NCBI GenBank assembly: GCA_033977485.1
Contig: CM066995.1
Span: 53,071,162 to 53,135,161 of the forward strand
DNA length: 64,000 bases
Source: Hydrangea macrophylla
Lineage: Eukaryota; Streptophyta; Magnoliopsida; Cornales; Hydrangeaceae
Direction: 5' to 3'
In this document: positions 1 through 10,134 of the stretch, piece after piece
How positions within the stretch are numbered: position 1 is the first letter of the stretch
Layout of the letters: every line of letters starts with the position of its first letter
Notes under the pieces: generated by a model
Seen by the model: only the letters and a program-made list of their open reading frames with translations
Told to the model about the DNA's origin: nothing
Databases searched by the model: none
Position numbers and translations under genes: made by a program

Positions 1-174
1 CAGGGTCAATTTATGCAATCAATACTACACAGGGTCAATTTAAACCTGACCTAAAGTTGAGGGGTAATACTGTAAATTATCCCTTCCAGAAAGTTCAATG
101 AAAATGGCTGATTGGTCAAAATTCTATTTTTGAACTTTCAGGCTAGCTATTTGTATTAGCCTTTTTACAAATTC
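1..174. other. Unassigned AT-rich flank
   Basis: No coding frame or element end is visible here. The 12-base string AGGGTCAATTTA occurs twice near the left edge (about 2 and 33). Positions 157-174 are the left copy of the target duplication of the SINE fragment that follows. This DNA is the oldest context in the window. Confidence 0.5.
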
Positions 175-242
175 TTTTTTTTTTTTTGGTAATCGGGGGT
201 GTCCGGGCCAGCTTGCGCGCACCTCGACTAATCCCCAATAGC
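175..242 (-). mobile_element. Truncated SINE with Angio-domain-like 3' end
   Basis: A short insertion begins on the plus strand with a T-run (the A-tail of a minus-strand element), followed by a GC-rich block whose minus-strand reading contains TCGAGGTGCGCGCAAGC and TGGCCCGGACACC. From memory, this block matches the 3' Angio-domain shared by many angiosperm SINEs. Perfect 18-bp direct repeats (157-174 and 243-260, starting TAGCCTTTTTACAAATTC) flank it, as expected for LINE-mediated insertion. The element is only 68 bp, so it is 5'-truncated and lacks the tRNA-like head with A and B boxes. Seen: tail, repeats, block. Inferred: family name. Confidence 0.8.
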
Positions 243-417
243 TAGCCTTTTTACAAATTCAGGGAGTGAAATAGCATGCTTTTTTGAGTTCCAAGAGGCT
301 CTCCAAAATTAGAAAATCTCAAGGGTATGTGACTCATTTGAGTAAAGAGAGTACATTGGAGTTCTCAATTATGCGATAAAAACTACTCGGTAACATCATA
401 TTTAAAACTTTCAGTTA
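243..417. other. Unassigned flank between SINE and MITE
   Basis: The right copy of the SINE target duplication is at 243-260. The rest is AT-rich sequence with no recognisable feature. A TA dinucleotide at 416-417 is the left target duplication of the MITE. Confidence 0.5.
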
Positions 418-668
418 CTCCCTCCGTCTCATTTTAGATGTTCATATTTGAGATACCAACTTTTTAAAGGAACATAATAATTGCTTGAAATAAATGCAAT
501 TATTCTAAAATTACCCCTACTTATTTTTTGTTCCCTTTTACTTTTTGTTGGATATTTTCAAAATCAATAAGGATAAGTTTGGAAAGTAGCTTAAAAATTA
601 TCATAATGGACATTAGTTTTGGGGCATCCAAAAAAGGAAAGATGGACACATAAAATGGGACGGAAGAG
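418..668. mobile_element. Stowaway-type MITE
   Basis: This is a 251-bp AT-rich element with terminal inverted repeats. The left end reads CTCCCTCCGTCTCATTTTA; the reverse complement of the right end reads CTCTTCCGTCCCATTTTA. TA dinucleotides flank it at 416-417 and 669-670. The CTCCCTCCGTC terminus and TA target duplication are diagnostic of Stowaway elements, which are mobilised by Tc1/mariner transposases. It has no coding capacity. A short open frame crossing its right end (619-801) is not a gene. Confidence 0.9.
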
Positions 669-792
669 TATATGCATTGAGTATAACTTGCACCTAAAGT
701 TACTACCGAACAATTCTAACGATGGGTACCTTCATTCTACCATGGACCTTTGGCACTCAATTAATTTGCGAGCCTTTAATTACAACAAAATT

Positions 793-1195
793 TTTTGTTG
801 ATCCTAAGCCAAAATCCAAGAAACCCTTAAGCCAAAAGCCCTTAAGCCAACAACCTTTAAGCTAAAAGCCAAACAAAACATAAGTCACGCTAAAATAGCC
901 TTTAAAACAAAGTCATTAAGCCAAACAACCGTTATGCTAAAAGCTATTAAGCTAAACAGTCCTTAAGCCAAAAGTGATTAACCCAATTAAACAATACTTA
1001 AGCCAAAAGTCATTAAGCCAAACAGCCCGTAAGCCAAAATAACCCTTAAGCCAAAGGTTAAACTGTCCTTAATCCAAAGGTTAAACAGCCCTTAAGCGAA
1101 AGTCCATTAATGAAAATAGCCTTTACACAAGTTATTAGGCAAAACAACCCTTAAGCGAAAAGCCAATATTGAACCAATCCTTAAGCCAAAAGTCA
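793..1195. repeat. Degenerate AAGCCAAA-type tandem array
   Basis: About 16 imperfect copies of a roughly 20-25 bp unit with core CTTAAGCCAAAAGCC fill this stretch, with variants such as TTAAGCTAAA and CTTAAGCGAAA. Spacing and sequence vary, so the array is old. It ends just before the Copia RT remnant at 1203. The interval 669-792 between the MITE and the array shows nothing recognisable. Confidence 0.75.
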
Positions 1196-1202
1196 AATAT
1201 CC

Positions 1203-1822
1203 CTCTATATTATCTAACAATACTTGGGTCTCAGTTGATTTGCCTCGTGCATCGAAACCAATAGGTTGTAAATGGGTATTTAAGTGAAAATACAACACAG
1301 GTGGGTCTATATATACAAACCTTTAAGGCTAGATTGATTGCCTAAGGATTCCGACAAAAGGAAGAGATTGATTACTTTGATACATATGCACCGGTGGCTA
1401 GAATAACATTCATTAGTGCTTATGTCTTTAGCTTCAATTTATAACTTTCATGTACATCAAATGGATGTTAAAACGGTATTTCTGAATGGTGATCTCAATG
1501 AAAAAGTGTACATGGAACAACTTGAAAGGTTTGTTATGCCAGGTAATGAAAAGAAAGTTTGTAATAGGGGTTGAAACAAGCACCTAAGCAATGGCATGAA
1601 AATTTTGATTTTGTAAATTTGTCACATGGTTTTAAGCATAACAACGCTGATAAATGCATTTACTCTAAATTCAGCGATAGGTATGGTATGACTACTTGCC
1701 TCTATGTTGATGATATGCTTATATTTGGGAATAATACGGAAGGAGTTCTTGAAACTAAAAGGTATCTAATTTCAAAATTCAAAATGAAAGATCTTAATGA
1801 ACTTGACACTATTTTAGGTGAT
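1203..1822 (+). pseudogene. Ty1/Copia reverse transcriptase remnant
   Basis: This is the middle of a Copia RT, broken by stops and frameshifts. In changing frames it reads NNTWVSVDLP, GCKWVFK, HQMDVKT-like and KQAPKQWHENFDF. The longest intact piece (1571-1840) contains the RT core LYVDDMLIFGNN with the YVDD catalytic motif, followed by SKFKMKDLNELDTILG. Homology ends at about 1822, inside the RT palm, where a Gypsy LTR begins. No gag, integrase or RNase H is present on either side, so this is a fragment of an old element. Lineage within Copia is not assignable. Confidence 0.85.
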
Positions 1823-1832
1823 ACACCAAAAA

Positions 1833-2529
1833 TGGTCTAAGGGCTAATGACCCGACCCCGACCGACCTCTAGTGTCCAAGAGCCTAGTATTTTCTAGGTA
1901 CCCTGGACAAGATAAAGAGCCAACTGGCCCAAAGTGAAGACCCCTGACCCACAGGTCGGGATACGCTCGACCTCACATGCCTCTAGCAGAATAGTCCTAG
2001 TCACACTCAACTGAATTAATCCCGAGCCCCTCATGACTCGGTCGTCTCAAGACTGAGTCCCATATGGCTTAGGTTCAGAAGACTCCTTGTTAAGCCCGCC
2101 AGTCAGAGGTGGTTTGACCTATAACTGCGTGGATAAGCACAAGCTGCTAATAAGCTTCCTAAATCACTTAAGAAATAAAACAATCTTGTATGTGGGAGGA
2201 CTCTTCATGCTATAAAATAACCCCCCACACCCCCAAAAAGGGGGATCCGATATGATATCTTAATATTACCATAAACAAGTTGTCTAGCCTCTTCCAAGAA
2301 GCCTCAATTCCTATCCTGCATGGCAGACTCTTGGTAGTTCCAGTCTCTATTGTTGGATCACCAAGGTCCTTGTAGTAGTTTCTTATACATAGTGGAGTGC
2401 TCTAACATACACGTGGATGTCGGCAACTTCATTAATAGTGTCAAACCACATACAAACAAGCTGTCTCTGTTTTATTTATTGCTCACATATATTTATTCAT
2501 TTACAATCTAATCTAACCCAAATTCGACA
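1833..2529 (+). mobile_element. LTR of a Tat-type Ty3/Gypsy element
   Basis: The sequence from TGGTCTAAGGG to about CAAATTCGACA has LTR properties. It starts with TG and ends with CA, carries a clear TATAAAAT box at 2211-2218 after a GC-rich upstream part, and is followed by CATCGTCTATGGGA, which resembles the CCGTCTGTGGGA sequence downstream of many Tat-type LTRs. The left end abuts the truncated Copia RT. The right end leads into a gag start. The second LTR is not in the window. The boundaries are estimates from similarity to known termini. Confidence 0.55.
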
Positions 2530-2948
2530 TCATTAGTTTTGCATCGTCTATGGGAAATGACATATTTCTTTCACAGCAAATTCTTTGACTGATGCAGATG
2601 ACTGGAATAAATCACCAATGTGCTCGCGCAACTTTTGAAAGGACATCGTCAAACTCAACAGCAACTCGACACTCTGGCGGCTAATCAGAGCAACACCCCT
2701 CCAGTCAGCAATGCCCTAGAGGCTGCAGGCAATGGCCAGGTGGCCCCTAGAGCCAGACGCCATACGTGAGCTAACCCTACTCACGGGGAGGACGCTCGCA
2801 ACGTGACCAACGACACACGTATAGCCTATCAGGAACATCCTGAACACTTGGCTCGGGGATCTATCTAGAACATCTCGGTTAGGAGCTGAGGCAATCTAAG
2901 AGACTAGATCAATCACAGTCGAGCCTTGGGTTGCTCACAGCAGGCGGC
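2530..2948 (+). pseudogene. Leader and gag N-terminus of the Tat-type Gypsy, truncated
   Basis: After the LTR a reading frame at about 2625-2880 encodes LLKGHRQTQQQLDTLAANQ and, later, EHPEHLARGS, with internal stops. This Gln-rich N-terminal region followed by a Pro/Arg/Ala-rich stretch is typical of Tat/Athila-type gag starts. The frame is lost at 2949, where the 3' LTR end of the minus-strand Tekay element T1 joins. T1 therefore probably inserted into this gag. Assignment rests on composition and a few motifs. Confidence 0.5.
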
Positions 2949-5343
2949 TATTATGCCCCAGCGTAGTAAAATAAGGAAAAAATTTTATTCCCGTTTTGGA
3001 CCCATAGGTCATGACAAGTGATGGATCGCTTGTCCTGTACTTTGCCTAACATGCAATGATAAACAGAGAACTTAAAGCAACATTGAAGATAGTTAATAAT
3101 AATCATTACATTAAGACTAAAACCCAAATAATATTATATTATCTTAAATCAAATATCCTTAAGGCACAAGCCGCCTTATTAGAATTAAACATTTTTTTCT
3201 TTATTACAATTTATTTAAAATAAAAGCATCTTCATGGGCTTCTTTTTTCTAATTGGCATAATCGTACTGCCCTGCATAGTCATTTTCTGGATATTTTGGG
3301 TGTCCAGGACAATAAAAGTCATCAGCTACTGAAAGTCGAGTGAGCATAATGAACAACACACGCAATGTATATAAAAGTACATAACCGTTATTATTGTTTA
3401 GTATTTTAGAGTACGGTCAATAAATTATTCCAGTCGTCGCATTAGAACAAATAAATGAACAGTTTAATTAATGAATATATAAGACCGTGCATAAACAATG
3501 GAATCACTTCATCTTACTGACTCTTTTATCTTGATCACAATCTCTCGACTCATTCGGTTTACCAGAACCATCCGACATTATGTCATTAATTTAGAACATC
3601 ACCGCCCATAAAAGTCGCATGATAGGATTACCAGATTGATGTGGTATAGGTAAAATCCATCAAGATATTCAAGGTTGCAATAACCTAGTTATCTTGTTTG
3701 ATATACCAACACTGTCCATAAAAGTGGTTTGGTCAAACTCTGTTTGACCAAGATAGTATCACCGCCTATAAAAGCCAATCAAAACAAATAATCATGTCCA
3801 CAATATCAGAACAATATCTCTTTACTCATTTCTCACAAGACATACGTACTGAACCACTTGACCCCTTTCAAATATGCCAACTCGACAATTGCAAATGTAT
3901 GACTTATCCTCTTTTACATCTTCTTATAATGGTATCAGAACGATTTACACATGTGATTTACTTTAATAATGCCAACATAAAGTTTAGACACTGTTTTTCT
4001 CTTTAAATTAGTAATACAGTATGGTACAGTAATCATAGCAGAACGTACAACAATTTTAAAACATAAAATATAAATTTTCATAAAAACTATTCTTTGATCG
4101 ATCAAGCCCTTGATCGATCATCCCTTGATCGATCAAGCCTGTCGTTTTCAAAACTCAGCTTTTCTGTTACAGTGAGTATTTCGGGTTTTGCAAACTTAAC
4201 ACAAATGGGGGTTGTAATATACCATTCTCTTCATTTTTTCGTGTAGATTTCGAATATATAAGTCCCATTTTCTAATTATTAACGTAGCTCTACTTATAGC
4301 TAAAAAATCGAATGTCGCCAAAACTTTGTTTTCGTCATATGTTGCAACCGTTACGAGTTAGCACCTAATACTTGAAACTGAACCTTTTAGGACTATAATC
4401 TATCATTTCCAATTTATAGAATTGATTTTCATTTAGTTTTACGGTACCGCGAATTTTGGACCTCCATGGCTATATATACATATATAGACGTATTCACTTA
4501 CTTTCGAACCCCATGGATTGTGCGTAATGACTTAAAGTACATTAGGGGTGGGTTCAAGAGACTCATCAGTCACTGGTTTAGAGGGATGAGGCTATCAAAG
4601 AAAAGACGTAAAAACGAAATATAAAGCTCCAAGCTTTAATGGCTATGGCTTCTAAGCTTCCCTTCTACTGTATCTTCTTCTTTCTCGCTGATTTCTCTCC
4701 TCTAGCAGGTTGTAGGTGATTGTGTGTGTGAATTTGATATGTGTGTGTGTGCAATTTTGAGAGAGAGAGAAAGAGGGTACTGTGAGCTTTGCGCTTTTGA
4801 GTTTTGAAGGCTTTGAAATAAAAATGTGTGTTGTGTCTCAATATGAGTTTGAGAGTGTATGATTTATGTGTGTGTGCATGAATTGTGTTTGCAATGTGAA
4901 CATAAAAGCAATTAGCATTGAGATACTAATTGTTTTTGAATTATTTGAACGTAATGATTCAAGATTCTCTTGCAGCTGGCTGATTGCCTTCAATCAGTCC
5001 ACGCAATAATGCAGCTGGATTAATTGCTTGCAACTGTATGGTTTGGTCAGCTAGGCTTGTTAAGTTGGTCCGATTAGCTTTAGAAAAATATCCCAAATAT
5101 AATTATTATGAAAAAAAGGCAATCTGATACTATATTTTATTCATGGTTTTTATCCCAAAACGTAAGGTATCTTAGGGGCGCAGCCTTTAAGTGCTAATAC
5201 AATTAAAATTACTAAGGAGTTGCAAAATTGAAGGCATTGTATTTATAAATAACAACCTAGGTACAAATTATTTATTAAAATAATACCATGACTTAAAATA
5301 ATACACAGTAATGAAATAAAATTGGTATTTTATTTAATATTAG
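2949..5343 (-). mobile_element. T1: Tekay-type 3' LTR, main part (minus strand)
   Basis: On the minus strand the left end reads GACCTATGGGTCC and then CTACGCTGGGG. It aligns with the 3' end of the intact Tekay LTR of T2 (GACCTACGGGTCC and CTACGTCGGGG). Further in are candidate TATA-like stretches, a palindrome cluster (TTGATCGATCAA three times, 4095-4140) and a TG-rich microsatellite (4709-4760). The remaining 26 bp of this LTR lie at 18337-18362, beyond E1, which inserted at ATTAG (5339-5343). The LTR is diverged and no intact partner LTR is visible. It is the 3' LTR because pol lies next to its other end. Confidence 0.8.
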
Positions 5344-8300
5344 TGTGGATACCTGCATTTGAGCCCACTTTTGTTTTTAAAACATTTTTCAAATTCCAAA
5401 TTCAAAAACAAATGAGTCGCCACTTAATTTTTAAAAGTAAAATTAAGAAACCATTTTAAAGCAAACTGATCTTTTGTGAAACCAAAGATAAACTGGGTCC
5501 AGGGATTATGGAACGAAAGGGGAAGGAGCCCGGCGGACTAAAACACCCCCTTTCATCCTATCTCACGATAGGCCTCTACTCAACATCCTCTTTAATTAAG
5601 TTATTAATCTAAGCATGCCCTCAATTAATACATATATAGGTATACATAACACAAGCATGTTGGAAATGGTGTAAAATTGCTAACGGTAAAATATCATTCA
5701 TAAGTCACATAATTCAACTAGCAAACATCATGATGTGCAAGTAAGGAACTAGAGAACTCACCCGGGATTCAGCCGCGAAATGGAAACGTGCAATGCATAC
5801 ACAAAATAAAAAGCCTAAGAAAAGGTCTCTAATTCACATATTCACATAAGGCAAAACCTAAGCTAAGGTGTCGCACATGGAGTCAAAAATCAATTAAAAT
5901 CAATGAAGTAAATAAACCAGAGAAGAGATGAGAAATTGTACCTCAAATGCGCTACAAAACAAAGATTAGTCCACATGCTTCACATAATAATATGATATCA
6001 AAAAAATCAATCCCAATTCTCTAGCTTAGATCTATTAAGCATGAAATCCAACTTTATTCAATAGCTAGTCCTAATCATAGGCATTGATGTACATGAATGA
6101 ATGAATGTGAGTAAGAATAAAACATGGATTTATTCACTAATTTGGATCACTTAGCCTCTGTATTTAAGCTAAATTATCATTATTCAAAACATGATTTGGG
6201 TCCCAAGACATTAGGGAACCATTTGAGTTGAAATAAATAAGATTAGACAAAAACAGTAGCAGTTATTTTTATGAATTACAAAGAGCAGACCAGATTTTAA
6301 AAAATAGAAATAAAATATTCCAACGGTTGGAACTTAATGATTTTTGGATATGTTATGCCTCTGTGAGTCTAGTTTCTAACCCAAAAATAAAATCGAAGTT
6401 TCAACGGTTAGATCTCCGGGAATACGGAAAATACTAGACCTCACTCAGGATTTTACAACTCTCTGTCCAGAGATCTTGTATGATTTTTTAGAAATAGCAA
6501 ACAAATGTGAATTGCTTCATTCTTTTTAGGGAACCTTCCTAACACATTAAGGTTCTTAGAAAAAAATATTAAAGGTCATGAAAACTTGGTTAGGGTTCTG
6601 ATCTATCAATTTTAAAACCGGTTTGCTGTTCTGAAATTTTGGACAGAGAATTGCTTATTTGAAAATCATAAGCCCAAACCATCCTAAGTATGGAATCTTA
6701 TCAAAACAACAATCACAGCGGTACTCATATGAGTTATGAACACCCTCCAATTGATCTCATCGCATTCCAATGGACCATGATTTTATGAAAAATCTTTGAT
6801 CATAGAGGGTTTAAGGATTCACTGCACCAATATTGAATTAATGTTCATATTTTAAAACCAACTTGATCCATGATCCTACAAAGGACTAGAATCAAGCATG
6901 ATTGTGATTATTGGGACAAATTAATGACATAGGAAGATGTTCATAGATTTAACCTTGATGGATTCTTATCATAGATCTCATAGTTGGAGATCTATCAAGA
7001 AAATCCTAAGGTCTTACTTATTTTAAACATAGATTATGAAAGTCTAGATCCGATTCTTCTCTCAAATATGTGATCCTTGAAGAATATAGAGTCAACTTAT
7101 TCCCCTCTCAAATTAATGGTCCTTGGAGGCTAAATAAGACACAAATCCACTCAAACCTCTATGGAATATAGTAAGAATTCCATAAGATTCTTAGTAAAGA
7201 GATCCTAGTCATGAGTTGATACTAGTATTTTACCAATTATGTGTAGATGTGACCATGATCAACCTTAAACTCCATATGAATCACAAGGTTATAGGAGAAT
7301 AAGGAATCAAATTCAAAGAGTTTCAATGAGATATGGAAGATCTCATGAACCTTATGAATGAAATAGAAATAAAGGAAATCAAAGTTTTATTTAGGAACAC
7401 AAATTCTTCAAAACTAATTTATCTCAAACCCAAGGCATTAATTAGATCCAAATTAATGAGATGTCATGAAATTCAATCATAAGTTCTTGGTGGTGTGTGA
7501 TGAAATGGGGTAAGAAGAGAGGTTTTGAAAATGTGAAAAGTTCCTAGATCTAAGAACTTGTGATTGAATTATCCTAACTCTACCAAGGATTAAGAGGTTA
7601 CCTCTATGACCTCAAAGAATTCTTCAATTTCTTGTGAAGCTCTTCCAAGATCTTCAAATTCTTCTCAAAGTTCTTCAAATTCTTCAAGAAATTCTTTTCT
7701 TATTCTCAATTCTCTATATGATTCTTATCTCTCTCTCCCTCTAAACTCAAGCATATCTCTTGTATATGTATGTATATTGATTCAAAAGTTCAACCTCCTT
7801 TTTAATGAAGATGAAGGTCTGTTTATATAGACCATTATCTCAAGGATAAATGGGTAAATTTGGGTGGAGACCCATGTGCAAAGTTTTTCTTCTAGAACAT
7901 GTGAGAAAAGCAGTCTGTTACAGCCAGCGGCACTCGACGAGTGCCGGGCGGCATTCACTGAGTGCCGGGCGGCATTCACTGAGTGCCGGGCGGCATTCAC
8001 TGAATGCCGGGCGGCAACCCATGAGTGCCGGCGCGGCACTCAATGAGTGCCGCCGGGTTTTTCGGGTGCCGGGGCTAACTGAATTTGCTCCCTTTTTTAA
8101 AATTTCGAAAGGAAAATTAATCTAAACTTAATTTTTGTGAGTATCTTTATATATTCATGTATATTTGTGCTAAAATGCACCCATGTGGGTGGTATGCACC
8201 CATGTGCATGGTATATTCTTCAATATACTATGCTTTTCTTATTATTCTTATTATTATTTTATTCAAGAGACAATTTTCTTTTATTTAAAACTCCTTTTTA

Positions 8301-8604
8301 TCATTTTCATTTTATATTTTCTTTCAAAACCTTTTTATATGTATATTGAGCAAGTTTTTAGACTGATTTCCTCATGTGTCCTTCAATGTTCGGGTTTCTC
8401 CCGAATACCCAAACCATCTCTCTTTTATTTTTTTATTTTATTTTTATTATATATTTTTTAATTTTGCAATTTTAACTTGAAGAACATCTTGAAGATTTTG
8501 AATTTCTTGGAAAATCTTCGAACGTCACGGTCATCGTCATCATCGGTCATTGAGAGGTAACCAATCCCTGGATTTGTTGTTTGGTCAAAATTGGGGTGTC
8601 TACA
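5344..8604 (-). mobile_element. E1: 3' LTR (minus strand)
   Basis: This 3261-bp LTR runs from TGTGGATACC to GGGTGTCTACA and is closely similar to the copy at 15090-18331. In element orientation it starts TGTAGACACCCC and ends GGTATCCACA. The TATA box on the minus strand is at 7823-7829 (TATATAA). A GC-rich cluster of palindromic units (7928-8060) lies upstream of it. Short open frames at 7606-8125 arise from this cluster and from TTC repeats and are not genes. ATTAG precedes the LTR at 5339-5343 and recurs after the other LTR at 18332-18336. Confidence 0.92.
7928..8060. repeat. GC-rich palindromic units in E1 3' LTR
   Basis: Repeated units of about 21 bp (GGCATTCACTGAGTGCCGGGC type) are inverted repeats with arms GGCA(C/T)TCA and TGAGTGCC. 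Three central copies are present here, against two in the partner LTR (17690-17785). The block is far richer in GC than the surrounding LTR and lies about 100-230 bp upstream of the TATA box in the sense of the element. Confidence 0.9.
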
Positions 8605-9040
8605 GTTTGCCCCTCTTTGACAGAGTTCGTGGAGCAACGCGTATCACAAATGAATTTCAAAGCCTGTGTGAAAGACAAGCCTTTGACCAAACAGTCGAAT
8701 CTAGGTAAAAACAAAAGTGCGTTGCAAAATCGGGTGCGCGGAGAGCCAAGATGCTGGTCGTGCTCAAAGATGAGCTGCCTACGTATCCCATCGGGAATCA
8801 GACCAAGACGTAGTTCGGGCACGGGACGACGAAACGCAAGCGCAGGTGGTCACACAGATGAATGCTCCTATCTTATCGTGATGCATATGCTCAACAAATT
8901 GGTGTCCCATGCTCCCGAATGTGACGATACAGAACTATGCTCCTTCCTAGCATCAGAAATGCACTAATACCTCAAGTTTTCCTATTATGACATCGTCCTA
9001 TTCTGGGAACACGTGCATGCTCTATGCGAATTTTGAGAAT
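8605..9040 (-). other. E1 subterminal region: polypurine tract and bulged stem-loop
   Basis: Immediately next to the 3' LTR, the minus strand reads AAAGAGGGGCAAAC, the polypurine tract that primes plus-strand DNA synthesis (8605-8618). At 8765-8815 the minus strand reads AACTACGTC, then ATTCCCGATGGGATACGTAG. CTACGT pairs with ACGTAG and TCCC with GGGA, giving a bulged stem-loop. The same motif occurs about 200 bp before the 3' LTR in E2 and E3. The 128-codon open frame across this region has no recognisable domain. Confidence 0.8.
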
Positions 9041-9044
9041 CGTC

Positions 9045-9430
9045 TGATTGACTGAGCCGCTTCATGCCTTAAGCTCCATAATCTCCCAAGAATCATCTGA
9101 TTGACTGAGATGCGCTTCGCGCCTTATACTCCGGTGTCAAACCAGGTAGCACGCTGAAAGACTGAGATGCGCTTCACGCCTTATACTCCGGTGTCTTCCA
9201 AGAATCATCTGATCGACTGAGATGTGCTTCGCGCCTTATACTCCAGTGTCGAATCAGGTAGCACATTGAAAGACTGAGATGCTCTTTGCGCCTTATACTC
9301 CGGTGTCTTCCAAGAATCATCTGATCGACTGAGATGCGCTTTGCGCCTTATACTCCGGTGTCGAATCAGGTAGCACGCTGAAAGACTGAGATGCGCTTCG
9401 CGCCTTATACTCTGATGTCTTTCAAGAAAT
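9045..9430. repeat. E1 alternating (dimeric) tandem array
   Basis: Seven copies of a monomer with core GAGATGCGCTTCGCGCC and TTATACTCCGGTGTC are joined alternately by two linkers. One contains CAAGAATCATCTGATCGACT, the other AATCAGGTAGCACGCTGAAA. This produces a higher-order dimer of about 110 bp. The same alternating design, in reverse orientation, is at 40130-40930 in E2, so it belongs to the element family and is not a local satellite. Confidence 0.85.
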
Positions 9431-10080
9431 GAGATGTTTTTGCAGAAAAGTCAGAATCGCTCCAGATTTGATGACCCCAGATAGTAGAAAAGTCAGAATC
9501 GCTCCAGATTCAATGACCCCAAAGATTGCAGAAAGTTAGAATCGCTCCAGATTCAATGACCCCAGAGAGCAGAAAAGTCAGAATCGCTCCAAATTCAATG
9601 ACTCCAGAGAGCAGAAAAGTCAGAATCGCTCCAGATTCAATGACCCCAAAGAGCAGAAAAGTCAGAATCACTCCAGATTCAATGACCCCAAAGATTGCAG
9701 AAAGTCAGAATCGCTCCAGATTCAATGACCCCAAATAGCAGAAAAGTCAGAATCGCTCCAGATTCAATGACTCCAAATAGCAGAAAAGTCAGAATCGCTC
9801 CAGATTCAATGACCCCAAATAGCAGAAAAGTCGAAATCGCTCCAGATTCAATGACCCCAAATAGCAGAAAAATCAGAATCGATCCAGATTCAATGACCCC
9901 AGAGAGCAGAAAAGTCAGAATCGCTCCAGATTCAATGACCCCAAATAGCAGAAAAGTCAGAATCGCTCCAGATTCAATGACCCCAAATAGCAGAAAAGTC
10001 AGAATCGCTCCAGATTCAATGACCCCAGAGAGCAGAAAAGTCAGAATCGCTCCAGATTCAATGACCCCAAATTCGCTTGG
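9430..10080. repeat. E1 42-bp minisatellite
   Basis: About 15 copies of a 42-bp unit containing AGTCAGAATCGCTCCAGATT and CAATGACCCC lie head to tail with few substitutions. Because 42 is divisible by three, the array opens long frames on both strands (for example 9679-10128). These show only the repeated translation and no start context or domain. Confidence 0.9.
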
Positions 10081-10134
10081 TATTGCAAGGGTAATTTTTA
10101 TTTTTCTTTTCCTTTTCAGAACAGTCACGTGGAC

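Noticed and set aside
3794..4006. 70-codon frame in the T1 LTR
   Set aside because: It lies in the diverged LTR, has no domain and no counterpart in the T2 LTR.
7850..8125. 91-codon frame with repeated GRHSLSA motif in the E1 LTR
   Set aside because: Translation of the GC palindromic units; unit number differs between LTRs and no domain is visible.
8581..8967. 128-codon frame at the end of E1
   Set aside because: It spans the LTR boundary, polypurine tract and stem-loop motif. The same region in E2 and E3 is not open in the corresponding frame.
9679..10128. Long overlapping open frames on both strands in E1 (also 10129-11096)
   Set aside because: They arise from tandem repeats with periods of 39, 42 and 45 bp, which leave frames open on both strands. 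The proteins are pure repeats of 13-15 residues with no start context.
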